The notes under the pieces: generated by a model
The model's database searches: none
The model's input: the letters and a program-made list of their open reading frames with translations, nothing else
What the model was told of the DNA's origin: nothing
Part shown: positions 8,805 to 21,970 of the stretch, one piece after another
Numbering within the stretch: position 1 is the stretch's first letter
Layout: each line of letters begins with the position of its first letter
Source of the DNA: Luzula sylvatica
Lineage: Eukaryota; Streptophyta; Magnoliopsida; Poales; Juncaceae
Length of the DNA: 64,000 nucleotides
Assembly (NCBI GenBank): GCA_946800325.1
Contig: OX326956.1
Span: 75,031,087-75,095,086 of the forward strand
Direction of reading: 5' to 3'
Position numbers and translations under genes: made by a program

Positions 8805-11800
8805 GAGGGGCCTAACATAAGTTTCAGGATAGTTATTGATTTGTATTATTAAACTGTTGTAGACTCATTTTTTTCCTTATTGTCTTCAATTAAGCTTATA
8901 TTTTGGATAATTAAAAAAATGAGAATTATGTTATATAATAAGACTATAAATTCATTCTTTTTACGATATCGTTTTGAAGTAAAATAAATAATGATTTTTT
9001 CTTTTTAAGATTGTTTTTATAGAATGATAAGATAACAGAAAGGGTCTGTTTTTAATATGGCCCTGGAATCTTGTATCACTGCTTTCATTTGGTCACCATT
9101 TTGTGTGACGAGAGATTTCATGCACATCTGAAAAGTAAATCATGCTTTTTTTACTTGCCTCGTCTTTCTTGACATCCTGCACAAAAGTATCAAAAATATC
9201 AAATATTTAATTTTACCGCTATCCAATAAGATATACACAACTAATTGATAGATAAATAAATTGTAAAAATTTGCCCCCAAAGTATCATTCTACCCTTTAT
9301 GATCTGAAATTTCTCGTTCAATTCACCCCACAACTTTATCAGTCGAGATATTTCCTCAGGCTTCCACTTGGTCCTCAGAAATGCCCCTCTCCATGGTAAA
9401 ACCTAACCGTCCATCGCTAGAAATGCCCCCCTCCAGTCGCCAGAAATGCGGATCCAGTCTTTGCTTCGCCGAAGAAATTCGTCACAAAAGTGTCCGCCAG
9501 TGCCAAAGAGTGTTCGCGCGCGAGAGAGAGAAAATGGTTTATTTAATGGGTTCTGTTTATTACAAATGGTTTGGATATTTTTTGTTAAGGGTATTTTGGT
9601 CAACAAAACTTAAATTTTATAATTTCATTAATTTTCAAATTTAAAATGCTGTTAAGTTTAATGTTAATTTAACAGCAAGGACAAATTTGATATTATGTAA
9701 ATTTTAGTAAGAATAAATTTGATACTAATTGTGTTTTGTAAGGATAAATATGATAATAACAACTCATGAGAGATAAATATGTAATTGATAGATTAGTAGG
9801 AACATAGGGGAAAAAATTTCTTATCTTAAATAAAAATGGAAAATATAGGATTGGTTGAATGAATATGCCAACCCATGTGATTGTGAAGTGAACAAACACA
9901 CAATACATTATACAACACAAACACAACAAAGCATCTCATTCTCTTTCAAAAAAATCTTTCTTGCTTTTTCCGTGTATGCGATATTTATTGTCATGAATGT
10001 GTCAGTCAGCGAACACAACAAAACTGTAGATCACGTTAGGCACGCCTCCACATTGAAAGACATGAATGAATGAATGAGACCGTGACATGAGATCCATGTT
10101 GGATATAAAATTATAAATTAATTAATATCTATCGTCTCTTTTCTCGATGGGTCCTGCTATTTATGTACTAACGGGTTGCAACTTGCAATCATGCCCCTGT
10201 ATGACTTGAATTAGGTCATTATTCTTTGCCGGTTTTGCTTTCTAAACAGCTTCGTCAGAACGCACTTAATCAATCTATCGTCACGTCTCTTTTTTGCATT
10301 GGCTCCTACCCTACTGCTACTTCCTCCTCATATTCATATTTCTCTATCAATCCATCCATCTAGAAACGGCATTCATGTACACACAATATACATATTTATT
10401 TCCTTGCTCCAAGAAGAAAAACATCCATTAAAATATCTTTCTTTCAACAGGTACTGCCAAAATATTCGCTTTAATCAAATTGCTTGATTCAAACTAGCAT
10501 CTGTCTTATGGAGATGACTTTCATCTATCCCTCGTATGAATTCAACTATAGCAAATGCATGTCAAATCGTTGGTTTTTACGTTTTCATAATTTCTCCAAA
10601 ACTAAAAAATATGTCAAATGGCCAGGTAAAACAATTATCCGAAACAAAGATTAGTTCGAAGAATATTTTTTTTCTCATTTATGCATCAATAATTTTAATA
10701 CTAAGATTTTTTCTATTTATCGCAGACCGCTATAATGTAAGCTTGCCAGTATGGGCATCGGGAAGTAGTTTAGTGACGTTGTTTCAAGCCAATGTAAACA
10801 AAACCGTAATTCTCAATTTTATACTTCAAACAATTAATGAAGTAAAAAAATCTCAACTTCCTTTTTATGGTTAGATTCAAAAAATAAATTGTTTGAATAA
10901 TGGTGGATAAATGGACAAGGAAGAATGCAGGCCATGTTTTCTTTCTTAAAGTGATGTAATAATGAGATTTTTCTTGGGCAATAATGTAACCTTTTTACAT
11001 CTTTGTAGTGAGCGTTAGTGAGGTGGAATCCGTGGAAGGTAATTATCAAATTTTATTATTTCAAGTTATCTTATTTATTAATCATATAATATCATATAAT
11101 TATATAATTTTATGTAATTATTACTTAGTGCAGGATGAATTTCATCATGCTCAAGAACAAGGGTATTATAAATTATACTATCAGTTTTTTTTTTTTTTTA
11201 ATTTCAACAAATAGTAAGTACTTTATTTCATCTAAAACTCCTCAAGATCAAAAAGTGGACTTTAAGTTTCATTTATTTGTTGTAAGTTTGTAACTACATA
11301 TTACTCAGTTTGATTTATCCTAATTAGTCCTAGATTTTAACCAGAATTTGACTTCATGTTTGCAGATATTTTTATCTCTTTTTATCGAACCCGAAGTCTT
11401 TTATCTCTACAATAGCTCCCTCGACTAATCTCGAGACCAGACCTTCAAATGCCGTCTGTGCCCTGTACCGAAAAGTCAATGCAATTTGTGGGTCAAATTT
11501 CTAATTCTGTTAAATAGCTTTTTTTCATGTGAAATTTCAAAGGATTTGTACCTACCTCACAATCAATAAGAATGCATTCTATTCCCTATTCGATTTTAAT
11601 AGTTGGATTTTGTCCTATCCAAAGTCCAAACCTTGAACACATTTATCGGTACCCAGTTTTCTATCGAGGGCGGTTTTGACATATATAATTGAAGTACAGA
11701 AATTTTGTGTTGGGAAGAAATGTATAGAGAAAAGTAGATTACAAACAATATTTGATTCTATATGTTTTTGTTTTGTTTATTGTTTATATGATTTTGTTGA

Positions 11801-14592
11801 TTCTATTTAATTTTTATGTACCAATGATGCATTGTTTATATGTATTGTTTATTTGATTTTGTTTATGTAGTTTTTGTTTTTGTAATTTATTATGTATTGT
11901 TTATATGATTTTGTTTGTACAGTTTTTGTAATTTATATGTATTGTTTATAGTAATGACATCATATCAACAAAAATAATTAAATAGCGATGTTAAACACAT
12001 TATTACATGGAGAATATAATGAGAGAACACATTTTGATTAGTTTATGAAGAAGGGTCTTCGACAATTTGTGATACTGAAATATTATCCTTGCTTGCATTA
12101 TCTACAAAAGGAAGAAACAGTAAATTTTATCACAAAAAGGGTGTTTGAATGCTAAATCCAATATGAAACGCGTAATTGTTATAAAAATCATAAATCGCAT
12201 CCGTAGTAGAAAATTCCATGCCAATATTAGGTTCTTTGAACTCGGGTTTCTTTGAATTTGTACATGAAAGAAAATAAAATTAATATAACTCCTGCTATTA
12301 AAAATGATACAACACTAGTAGCTACCAAACTTTGCAATTCATTTTTTTTATGTACATACAGCACATACCAGATAAGTTTGAATATTCAAATCCAATAATT
12401 ATATACTGACCCAATTAATTTAATCAAACGATACAAGTTTGTTCAAGAAATTAAATTAAATTTGATGAATTCATATGCAATTCTTCAAAATGCATTCTAT
12501 TATTTTGAAAAAAACTTAATCTGGTATCTATATTCTGACCCAAAAGTTTGATCATCAATCTAATTCAAAAAAATTATGTGCATATATGTAGGTACCAAAA
12601 TTTGTTCACAATTAATTTGATCAATGATACAATTCTTCAAAAAAATACTTATAAAAGTCATAATTTTGTACAGACATTTCATCGAACAGTTTACATACCA
12701 AAGCCGTGAAGATCATTGGAAGAAGATGAAAGGGGGGACATGTTCATCATTTATGAAAATAGGATTGGGTGACAAAGCCGATGAAGAAGAGTCCATGACA
12801 GTGCCATTTCTCGACATTGTCGCCGGTGAGAAGAATTATCGGGCTGAGAAAATTGAGGAGAACAGAAAGGTAAAGTGAGGGCAATCGAAACAACTAATAG
12901 CAGAGAATAGGATGAAGAGCGAGAGAAACCAGGAGGAAGAAGGTAATATCTCCATGTCTTCAAATACTTTCGGAGGAAGGAGAAGATTTTCCTTCCATTT
13001 TTTTACTAACGGAGAGTATACAAACAGAAGTTAATTTTCTGTTAAATTATATCTCATCAAAATTTATATCGGACGGTTAGAAATGTGCATGGATGTGATC
13101 TGGTCACATGCCCATCGGACCAGCTCCCCTCCCATTAATTTTTGTATGAAAATATTCGGTTGTTTTTTTTCAATTACGTAGTAACCAAGAAACCAATTTT
13201 ATTTTATATTTAAAGAGTAATACAAAAGATAAATGATAACGATAAGATGTAAATAATTATTTTCTTCGTTGGGCTTTTAATTTCTCTAGATGTAAATGAT
13301 AAAAAGATAAAAGATAAAAGATAAAAGGTAGTAGTGGGCTGTAAATAGCCCAATATACATAAGATGAGTTGTATGTGCAAACTAATTAAATTATGATTCG
13401 ATAATTTAGATACTTCAAACTAATTTGGTTCTCCAAAAAAATAAAGTTGTTTGTTCAAATTCTCTAGATACATCAAATATTTATTTGCGTACTATATATA
13501 TTTAGAAAAGATCTTATAAAAGATAATATACTTCGTCCATTTAACTCATTTTTATTATTTTTATCAAGCCCGATGGCCCTAACTGGATAGTGGATACCAC
13601 TTTGGTATAATAATTATTTATCCAAAGCTTAAAAATCAAAACCAAATCTCTAAAATGCATTGTAGTTAGAATTCTTTTTTTATCTAAGGCACGTAATATC
13701 AAAATCTTCATTTTAACAAAATAAATTATGTAGATGTGTTTAAGGGGTTACAAAATTCATAATTAATTAATTAATCACCATTACCTAAACATAGTAACAT
13801 TTCAGTGACGACCATTTATTTAATCATGTCACATCGCGTTATGAATTATATAAAATGCTATTTATATGGAGCATTTAAAAAAAAAAAAAATTGGAGAGGT
13901 TGTTTTGAAGTATCCAAAACGTGAGAGATTTTTTTGAAAGTTCTCTTTTATTTAATGATGTCAATGAATTCATGTGAATAGTGCGAGGACATATCTTTTT
14001 CTTAAATTAAGAACAAAACTATATTTATTATTTCTTCTTACATTTTACTATGCATACTGATGATTGTGGGATATAATGCTATAGTCGTAATATACAATTT
14101 AATTATTTTATGAATGATATTTTTTATGAATTTTGTGTAAACAAAGTTTTGTTGGAATTATATGGGATGAATGATGATTGAATTCTATATTAGGATTTAA
14201 AATATGGGAAAATTTGACATTTTGACTTAAACACCATTAAATAGCTTAAACACCCAAAGTATATTAAGCATTTCTATTTAAAAACTTAAATCCAGTTAAC
14301 ACATTTTTATTACTTTTGACCGGCCTTCTTTTGTCCCAATATCAAGAACCGATGTGTGAGCGAGAAAATAAGGTAATTTTGATCGTTTGAAAAATAATAA
14401 ATATGATAAATTTGTTTGTATTTCACAGAAATTATAAAATTATAGTGGTAAATTTGATGTTTGAGAGTTGGAAGTTCTTGAATTTAATATCCTCAAATCA
14501 CATATTTTGATTTTTTTTTTATTTCAGCTCCATATAAAATTCGGCTCCCCTATATATTGATCCTGGATCCATTATAATATCGGAGTAGGAGA
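8805..14592. other. Intergenic DNA, no supported gene
   Basis: Nearly 5.8 kb of AT-rich sequence without a recognisable protein, RNA gene or paired transposon ends. The reading frames here (for example 9381-9644, 10299-10874 and 12624-12878) show no known domain, have compositions typical of non-coding DNA and are not conserved elsewhere in the window. A local repeat lies at 11740-11955. The block ATCGGACGGTTAGAAAT near 13070 recurs at about 47419, hinting at a shared but decayed repeat family. Confidence 0.55.
11740..11955 (+). repeat. Degenerate TTGTTTATATGATTTTG tandem repeat
   Basis: The words ATTGTTTATATG, GATTTTGTTTATG and GTTTTTGTAATTTAT recur in order three to four times within about 215 bp. 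It is non-coding, AT-rich and has no flanking inverted repeat, and is probably a decayed minisatellite. Confidence 0.65.
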
Positions 14593-14868
14593 CGTAATTG
14601 AAGATGGAAGAGAGATGTCTTGTGAAAACATGCAAATTATAGATGTCAAAGTGCAACTCCTTCTATTTTGGATTGAATATTGGGCCTCGTGAGTATTGGG
14701 TTTTTTTTCTTTATATTCTTTTACATGTTTGATACAAATACTGGGCTATTCGGGTTTTTTTAGTAATGGCCTTCGATAATGGTGAATTTTTTTTTTGTGG
14801 ACTTGATAGAATGCTGGATTGTTCTTTTTTTGTATTCATTTAGTTATAAATTTTGTAAATAGAATATT

Positions 14869-14906
<38 letters not shown>

Positions 14907-15120
14907 GAGTAGTGATTTGAATTTTCTTTCCCCCCTTTGCACAATAGTATTTTTTTAGAATGTTGGGTCTTTTTTTTTTATGGGCTTTACAGAAAGTTAA
15001 GAAAGTTAATTTGAACAATTTTTTTTTTTATTTTGGACTTTAAGTGGTGATTTTTTCCTTTCTTTTGGGCTTTACGGATTGGTGGTTTTTTCTAGAATAT
15101 TGGGCCTGTAGATTTTTTTC
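14593..15120 (+). repeat. Dispersed repeat B, copy 1
   Basis: It starts around GAAGATGGAAGAGAG (14600). It shares with 43534-44092 the run CAAATTATAGATGTCAAAG, repeated GAATATTGGGCCT and GGGCTTTACAG words, and T-rich spacers, in the same order and orientation about 28.9 kb apart. It includes a T run of about 32 at 14872-14903. The T-rich, GGGCTTTACAG-punctuated structure is itself an irregular tandem repeat. It is non-coding, and the element class is not established. Confidence 0.7.
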
Positions 15121-16284
15121 CTTCTTGGACTTTACAGAATGGTATTTCTTTAAAAAAGAAAAAAACATTTGGGCCGTACGTAAAGGTGATTTGTTGTTTT
15201 TTTTCTTTTTTTATTTGAGAGCTGAAATAACTTATAGTTTGACTGTTTGAGTAGTGAGGTTCGATAACAAAAATAATTATTACTACTATTTCTTTTTTCC
15301 GTTGGCAAAATGCTGTCTTTTTGCATTTTCTTTTTTATAGTGGGCCAGATTATTCATATAACATATACGTGCAATTAAATTTTTGAATTTTTTTGGAGAG
15401 TGAGAAAATTGCTTATGTTCAGTATTTATGTATACTAGCGAAACCCTCGCGCACATTAGCGAGTCATTTTTAACTTCGTTTTGAATTGAACCACTACATA
15501 TTTAGCATTTTAGACTAATAAATTGTATGCCTCTTTTTATTAAAATTAATATTTTTAATATATTAATTAATAATATTATGTATAATTTAAGGACAGCATA
15601 ATTATGTTAAACGTGTATGTAAAATAGAAATATCTAAAATATGTGTCTAAAAGGGATGTCTATTGAATAAAATAGAAGTGTCTAGAATCTAGATAGATAA
15701 GAATGTATGTTTGATAGGGTATGTCTTTGGAGACACTTAATTATAACTATATATATCTTCAATGTACTGTACCAATTAGAAAATAAATTATAAAGAAAAA
15801 GGCAACTTTGTGCCACTTCTCTCTCTCGTGAATTCTCTTCTGAGTATTTTTTTTAATACTCTTTGCTATTAATCCTCCACTATTTTTCCCAAATAAATTA
15901 TCAAATCTACCTCAAAATCGCAACACTTTTGCGTTTGAGTATGGACATTCTGAATTGTCTATTCGAAGCAGCATCGCTGGATGTAGACATACCCATACCC
16001 TGTTGAAACCGAAAAATGAATTTGAAAAACTGAGTAGAAGAGAAAATATTACTAAAGAAGAATATGTGCCAGTGAGTACGCAGAAAAACTTATCATAAAC
16101 TTATGAAGTCTATATCAAATAATTATTCGATTGCTAATTAAAAAAGACTATATACATGTAGCCACTTGTCATAGGAATACACATACGATATAGATATACA
16201 ACCCAAAAACAAAAAAGGAATTTTTTTTTCCAGCTATGCAATATTTGCATACTTCCATAAAAATAATCATACCAAAAATTTCAC

Positions 16285-17790
16285 TTGGACTATATCAATT
16301 TTTCTGGATCCAGTTATGCTAAAGCTTTACATATTCGTTGTTACATGTTAACACACATCACCTCAGCACAAACACATTCTTCAAGGTCACAAATATTGGA
16401 CTATATCAATTTTTCAGGATCCAGTTTTACTAAAAAATCATTACATGACATATATTATGATCAATTTACATTTACGTATTTAAATGCATCATTGGTGATT
16501 GACTGCAATGTCCATTTTTAGTTTAAATATCCTGCATTATTAATCTTCTTTTTCAACCAGTCATTACATGATAAAGATTACATATTCTCCTATCAATTAA
16601 GAATTGTACAAGGACAATAATTTGTACGTGGATGTACATGTGTTTCTCACTGAGGCCATTTACGGTGCCCCCCATTTTTCCCCACTATTCACGATCCATG
16701 TGTGTGTGTGGTGGGGGGGCTAATTGGTCTCTCCAAAATCTCCCCAATCAATTGTATTAACGGTTAATTCAAATTATTAATTACGTTGATGACTAATACA
16801 ATTGTATTAACCGTTAATTACATTTGAATTAATTGTTAATTCAAATGTAATTAACGGTTAATTGAAAATGTGAGTACAAATTGGAGAGACCAATTAATAT
16901 CATACCTCACTATTCACAAATTGGGTACGAATCGTGTGAACAGTGGAGGGAATTTGGGGGGAAGAGTATAATTATCCTTTCTCATATCATGACCTGTCTC
17001 AAATATTTACATATATGGGTCTTCCAATTGAGAGGACAAAATAAATATGACATATTAATCATTTACTATTACCAGACAATCTATGAAATCTGAAGGATAC
17101 TTTTTTTTTATTATTAACTGAAATGTAGAACTCAGGATAATTAACAAGACAATACAAAAAATTTACATACAAATTATTACATGTTAAAACTCATCGTCTC
17201 AGCACGAATGGATTCACGAAGATTGTAAATATTGAAATATGTTGATTTTTTAGGATCCGGCCTTCCTAAGAAAACAAAATATTTCTCATATCGTAACCAA
17301 CTGATGCCCTTTAAAGCATCATAGACGATATACGACAATGTTACCACTTCCTTCTGTTGTGTTCGTATGAAAAAATTTTTTATTTTTTTTATTTTTTATA
17401 ATTATTGACAGAGAGTACATAACGTGTAATGAATTTGCATTTTTCTTTGTATCGTCGTGAGAGTTTAATGAACAACAAATGAATTTACATGTTTTGCTAT
17501 TATCAAATAGTTGTTCGAGGATTGTAACTTCCAATAAATCTTGTGAAGGTGCAGTTTCATAACATGTACTGAATTTGCACTTCTCATATTATAATTTGAC
17601 ATGAATATTACCATATTCGATTCGATGTACTATGATTCTTCAGGTCTGTCATTCCCTGCCACAAACTGAGAACTCAAGAATATACTATGTAACATCTTTT
17701 TTGTTAGAAAGATTATGAGTATTTCAATAAACATGTTATCCCCCAAGATCATCAATGCGTAGATGTATTGATTTTTTAGGATCCGGCCTT
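16285..17790 (+). repeat. Diverged direct repeats around a GGATCC block
   Basis: The phrase ATATCAATTTTTCTGGATCC near 16293 recurs as ATATCAATTTTTCAGGATCC near 16402, and more distantly before GGATCCGGCCTT near 17253 and 17776. The first two lie inside longer similar stretches. The stretch from TTACATGTTAACAC (16341) also aligns with one from TTACATGTTAAAAC (about 17180). This is an old local duplication of unknown origin. Confidence 0.6.
16668..16965. mobile_element. Fold-back (MITE-like) element, boundaries uncertain
   Basis: The left part reads CCCCCCATTTTTCCCCACTA and is mirrored on the right by the complement of ACAGTGGAGGGAATTTGGGG. Inside it, AATTGGTCTCTCCAA (about 16720) is mirrored by TTGGAGAGACCAATT (about 16879), and the centre consists of inverted AATTAACGGTTAATT words. 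The whole 300 bp could fold into one long hairpin. No target duplication could be fixed, so the class is unknown. It has no coding capacity. Confidence 0.6.
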
Positions 17791-18104
17791 TATCAGTAAT
17801 ATACTACAGCGTCACTATCTACTTTAAGCATACTACAATTTCACTATCTATTTCTATCGTCTCGACATGATCTTTTTTTCTTCAAATAACTATTAATAAA
17901 TAATAATTTGACTCAAGTTGTGGTTTTAGTAAATACAGGAGAAAAGTTGCATAACTCTTACCAAATATGCACTTCTCACATTATAATTTGACATGACTAT
18001 TACCTATTCAATTGAATGTACTTTGAGTTATAACAAAAAAAAAAATGGAAACATACCTCTTTAAAAATAGACAGATACATCAACATCCATTGACCCAGTA
18101 ATAG

Positions 18105-18452
18105 TGTAACGATAACCGAAGTTATCAATAGCACGGCAATATATCGTACTAGCCGAAGATCACACCAAAAGTAGAAGAAGAACCGATTAAGAGGAACTTG
18201 ACAAAACTTTTATTAATGGAGAAAAGAGAGATACAAGATTTGTTGATTGATTGTTGATATTAAAATGACAATACATCCCTCCCTATTTATAGACTAAACT
18301 CAAGAGTAACTCATGACTCTTGGACTACTCATGCATGATAAAGACAATACATGCATTATAATAATTATATTCTAGAGTCTTCTAAAGACTCTTTGACTAC
18401 CCAACTTTTCATATTCTACTAGACTCCATACATGGATCATGGGCCTAGAATA
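18105..18452 (-). repeat. 3' LTR of the minus-strand gag-only Copia
   Basis: On the plus strand it begins TGTAACGATAACCGAAG and ends GGGCCTAGAATA. It abuts the stop codon of the gag frame with almost no 3' untranslated region, and no clear polypurine tract is visible. This suggests that the deletion which removed pol ran up to the LTR. Confidence 0.82.
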
Positions 18453-19080
18453 AAAGATTCTTTGAAGACATTTGCCGAGCCAAAGATTCTTGAGACGCCA
18501 GCATGTTTTCGAACTCCAACAAAGATGGTTGCTGCGCCCACCCTTGTATTGAGGTAATAAAAGGAACATATTCCTTTCGAAGACCTCTTATAATGTATCG
18601 CTTCATTCGCACCTCCGAGATCGCCTCCTCGGGTTCTAAAAGCGATATCTCCGAACATAAAGTTTTTACCTTCAAGAAGTATTGCGAAACCGAAAGTTTC
18701 CCTTGCACGGCACTCGCCAAGTCGTTCTCCAAGAATTGAAGCCGCGCCGTATTCTTCTTGTTGAGCAACTCATCTAGAGTCGTCCAAATTTCACGTGCCG
18801 ATTTGCACGCCATAATATGTTCGAACAAGTCGTGCGAAATCGATTTTTTCAACACGAACTCCGTCTTCGCATTCGAAGTTGCCCACTCCTTTATGCCCAC
18901 CGCATTGGTTACCACGTCATTAGCGCCCATGACCGGAACCGGAACAACCTTTGTACCATCAACCATCTCCCACAAATCTTCTCCTTTAAGATACGACTCC
19001 ATACACGTCTTCCAAATTTTATAATTCGAAGAAGTAAGAGCCTCCACACCAAGTCCACTAACGCGACCACCGAACTCCAT
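18445..19080 (-). CDS. Copia gag protein (UBN2-type), truncated
   Basis: A minus-strand frame of about 211 residues, starting at the MEFGGRVSG methionine. An upstream in-frame ATG at 19182 lies in the LTR and is less likely. It follows the pattern of the Ty1/copia gag family (UBN2): LTSSNYKIWKTCMESYL near the start, then an acidic stretch, EIWTTLDELLNKKN, and a helical C-terminal part. Gag assembles the virus-like particle in the cytoplasm. The zinc knuckle that normally follows is missing, as are all pol domains, and the frame ends in the 3' LTR. The frame is free of stops over its whole length, so the partial gag could still be translated. Whether it helps or interferes with particles of full-length relatives is unknown. 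Confidence 0.72.
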   Translation of the reverse strand: MEFGGRVSGLGVEALTSSNYKIWKTCMESYLKGEDLWEMVDGTKVVPVPVMGANDVVTNAVGIKEWATSNAKTEFVLKKSISHDLFEHIMACKSAREIWTTLDELLNKKNTARLQFLENDLASAVQGKLSVSQYFLKVKTLCSEISLLEPEEAISEVRMKRYIIRGLRKEYVPFITSIQGWAQQPSLLEFENMLASQESLARQMSSKNLLF

Positions 19081-19140
19081 CGATGCACTATCGTCTTCTT
19101 CACCGAGAGATCTCAAAAAATATCGTTTACCACTCTCGTC

Positions 19141-19152
19141 GCTCTGATACCA
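19141..19152 (-). promoter_or_regulatory. PBS of the minus-strand gag-only Copia
   Basis: The plus strand reads GCTCTGATACCA, the complement of TGGTATCAGAGC, the initiator-Met tRNA priming site. It touches the LTR at 19153 and proves the minus-strand orientation of this element. Confidence 0.9.
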
Positions 19153-19489
19153 TGTAACGATAACCGAAGTTATCAATAGCACGACAATATATCGTACTAG
19201 CCGAAGATCACACCAAAAGTAGAAGAAGAACCGATTAAGAGGAACTTGACAAAGCTTTTATTAATGGAGAAAAGAGAGATACAAGATTTGTTGATTGATT
19301 GTTGATATTAAAATGACAATACATCCCTCCCTATTTATAGACTAAACTCAAGAGTAACTCATGACTCTTGGACTACTCATGCATGATAAAGACAATACAT
19401 GCATTATAATAATTATATTCTAGAGTCTTCTAAAGACTCTTTGACTACCCAACTTTTCATATTCTACTAGACTCCATACATGGATCATG
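19153..19489 (-). repeat. 5' LTR (main part) of the minus-strand gag-only Copia
   Basis: Repeat of 18105-18452. It is interrupted after position 337 by the family A element, and the last 11 bp lie at 23040-23050. Adding the two parts gives exactly 348 bp, the length of the other LTR, which confirms the nested insertion. Confidence 0.88.
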
Positions 19490-20090
19490 TGTTGGAACAT
19501 TATTTCAACATTGGACTTATATGTAAAATATTATGTGTTGTAATATTGTCATTTATATGCTTAAAATAAAGTGGCCAATTTTAGTTAATAAATTTAATCA
19601 TTAATGTGTTAATTAGGATGTGGGCCTTTTGATGTGTAGAATGTTGTGGGTGGTGCTTCTATTTTTTATGATGGGCTGAATTAGAAAATCCACATTAGGA
19701 GCCCAAAAGGTACGTCTTTGTAAAAAGATGTCTTGTGGCTATATAAGCAATTTGGTCCCAAGTACATATGATGATGAAAATCCATTCTTAAATCTGCCCC
19801 ATTAAGATTAGAGAGAGAGATCCATTAGAGAAAAACAAAAAGGACTCTAAATTGGACATCATAAAGTACTTGGAATTCCAAATCTTTGCGACTAAGGCTT
19901 CGTGGACGCAACGACGATGATGGCGCGACATCAATTCGGACGGATTCCATACGCTTCCGCATACGGTTAAGGTACGGTTTTATTTTGAGATAATTCGGTT
20001 GAATTCACATAGTTAGTACGGTCCGTTTGTACGGGCAAAATTAATTTATTATTTATTAACGGGCGGTGCCGGATCGTCGCCGTCCCTACA
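19490..20090 (+). repeat. 5' LTR of family A copy 2
   Basis: It starts TGTTGGAACATTATTTC and ends CGTCCCTACA, with canonical TG...CA. It carries a single GGGCGGTGCCGGATCGTCG block near the end where copy 1 has two. A TATA-like GGCTATATAAGC lies at about 19737-19748. Confidence 0.93.
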
Positions 20091-20092
20091 AT

Positions 20093-20104
20093 TGGTATCA
20101 GAGC
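20093..20104 (+). promoter_or_regulatory. PBS of family A copy 2
   Basis: TGGTATCAGAGC, two bases after the LTR, is a perfect match to the plant initiator-Met priming site. Confidence 0.93.
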
Positions 20105-21970
20105 GAAACTATGGTGAATCACAGTTTAAATGGAAGAGAAACGAAGTATATAGTGTTTAAAACGATTTCTCTCGTCCAATTTCTGTTAATTTCGGATAAT
20201 TTCGTTTTTTATCGAAACGGGTCTTAAACGGATCGCGAAAATAGAGAGAAATAAAAGGTTATAGAAAATTTGTACTATCTCTCTATACTCAGTGGGCGAT
20301 TCCGGAGAGGTCTGTGGTCTCCGTTTCGTCAACGGACGCCGGTGGCGAAGTGGCCCGTCCACCAGTCCCGAAACAACGCCATTTTTGGCGAGAGAGATGA
20401 AATAACACCATCTTTCTCTTCTGGTCGTGATTGTTTTGGAGGGATGGGATAAGTTTTCTCGGTTTTCTTAGAATTAAAGAAATTTGGATTTGAGCTTCCG
20501 GTATTTTAAGTTCATCAGAATTCAAGATTACAAGTTCTGAATATAGAAATCAGAATATGAAATTCTGGATATTAAGGTTTGGATTTTGAAAATTAGGAAA
20601 AGAAAAACTGGGAAACAGATTTATGATTTATTATCCCGGTTTTCTCAAGGTTCTAAAATCCAGAATTTATGAATTTGGGAAAAGCAAACTGGGATACCAA
20701 TTCAGGATTGTATAAAATAGTATAAACAAAATTCGGAAATGAAATCTGGATTTTCATGTTCCGATTTAAAGAAAAATTCATTTTATTTTTAGTTTGGGCT
20801 GTTGGGCCTGTAAAAATAAAACAAAATGAATAATTTGGTATTTTAAGATTTTTTTAGCATTTGAGATAATTGAATAAATATTTTTTGGATATATATTCGA
20901 TTTTTTCTTAATGAGGTTATGTACGCAAATATTGCAACAAGAATTCGTATATAAAATCGGATATAAAAAATATTTATTTACGAATAAATTCTTGACAAAT
21001 TAAAATTTGCAATAAGGTTTTAAGGTATAATTTTAAACTCAATTAAAAGGTTTAAGGTATGTGTTTTAAAATTAATTAAGGTCAGCAACATGTCGCCAAA
21101 GTGACATCTCTTGTTGAAATTAATTATATTTTAAAATATAAAAATGATATGTGTATGATATTATTTAAATATTGACCGGCCCAAAGGAAGGCAATATTTA
21201 ATATAATTTCATATGCATCTGTGGTAATAAGTGTGTGATAATTATTTGATTTTACTTGTGACTTATTTAATCGGCCCAAAGGAAGGTTAATTTGTTGACA
21301 CGTTAATTTATTATCAATTCTTGATTACTACGCCAAGATATTAATAAGAAGTTAATATGATTGGCCAAAGTCAAAATATTAACGGAAAAGGGATATCTTG
21401 ATGATGGGGATAACCTTTAATTAAATTTATTATTATTATTCGGTTATTTTGGTGAGCAATACAATGCTTGTTTATGATTATTTAAAGATGTCTTGTTTGC
21501 GGGGGAAAATATGGCTACAAATTAAATTTTGTTTAGCAGAAAAGACAAACTTTGACATCTCAAGAACATTGACATTGATATACATATTTTTTGGTTATAT
21601 AACAAAATCATCTTATTTGGTTTTGAGATAAATTTTGTTAATTATTAAATATACCATTACTTACGTGAGAGAAAGTAAATAAATTCAGAGTAATATTTGT
21701 CTATCATATATTTTGGTACAAACTCCAATAAAGTATAATTACCCAATATGTTATATAAGCAAGACGTTGCTTATATGTGTGTAATTTCGGTTAAGGATAT
21801 TCGGTTATAGTGGGAGTAAATATTTGTACAATTGTTATGATATAGACACGTGATATACACATATGTCATGGACATATGATACGGTTATAAAGTTTTTCAA
21901 GTTTATTTGGTATTATGGTTATTCTGCAGAATTAAAGTTACATTTATCACTTTACTCTGATTTAGATAAG

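Larger units (their letters stand above)
15121..18104. other. Intergenic DNA with decayed repeats
   Basis: No gene is supported. The interval holds a candidate Helitron 3' terminus on the minus strand at 15435, a fold-back repeat (about 16668-16965) and several diverged copies of a block ending in GGATCCAG/GGATCCGG (16285-17790). Reading frames such as 16285-16521 and 17319-17534 are short and without motifs. Confidence 0.5.

Noticed and set aside
12624..12963. Possible small gene with frames on both strands
   Set aside because: Neither strand shows a known domain, splice partner or conserved flank, and part of the area belongs to a decayed repeat also seen near 47.4 kb.
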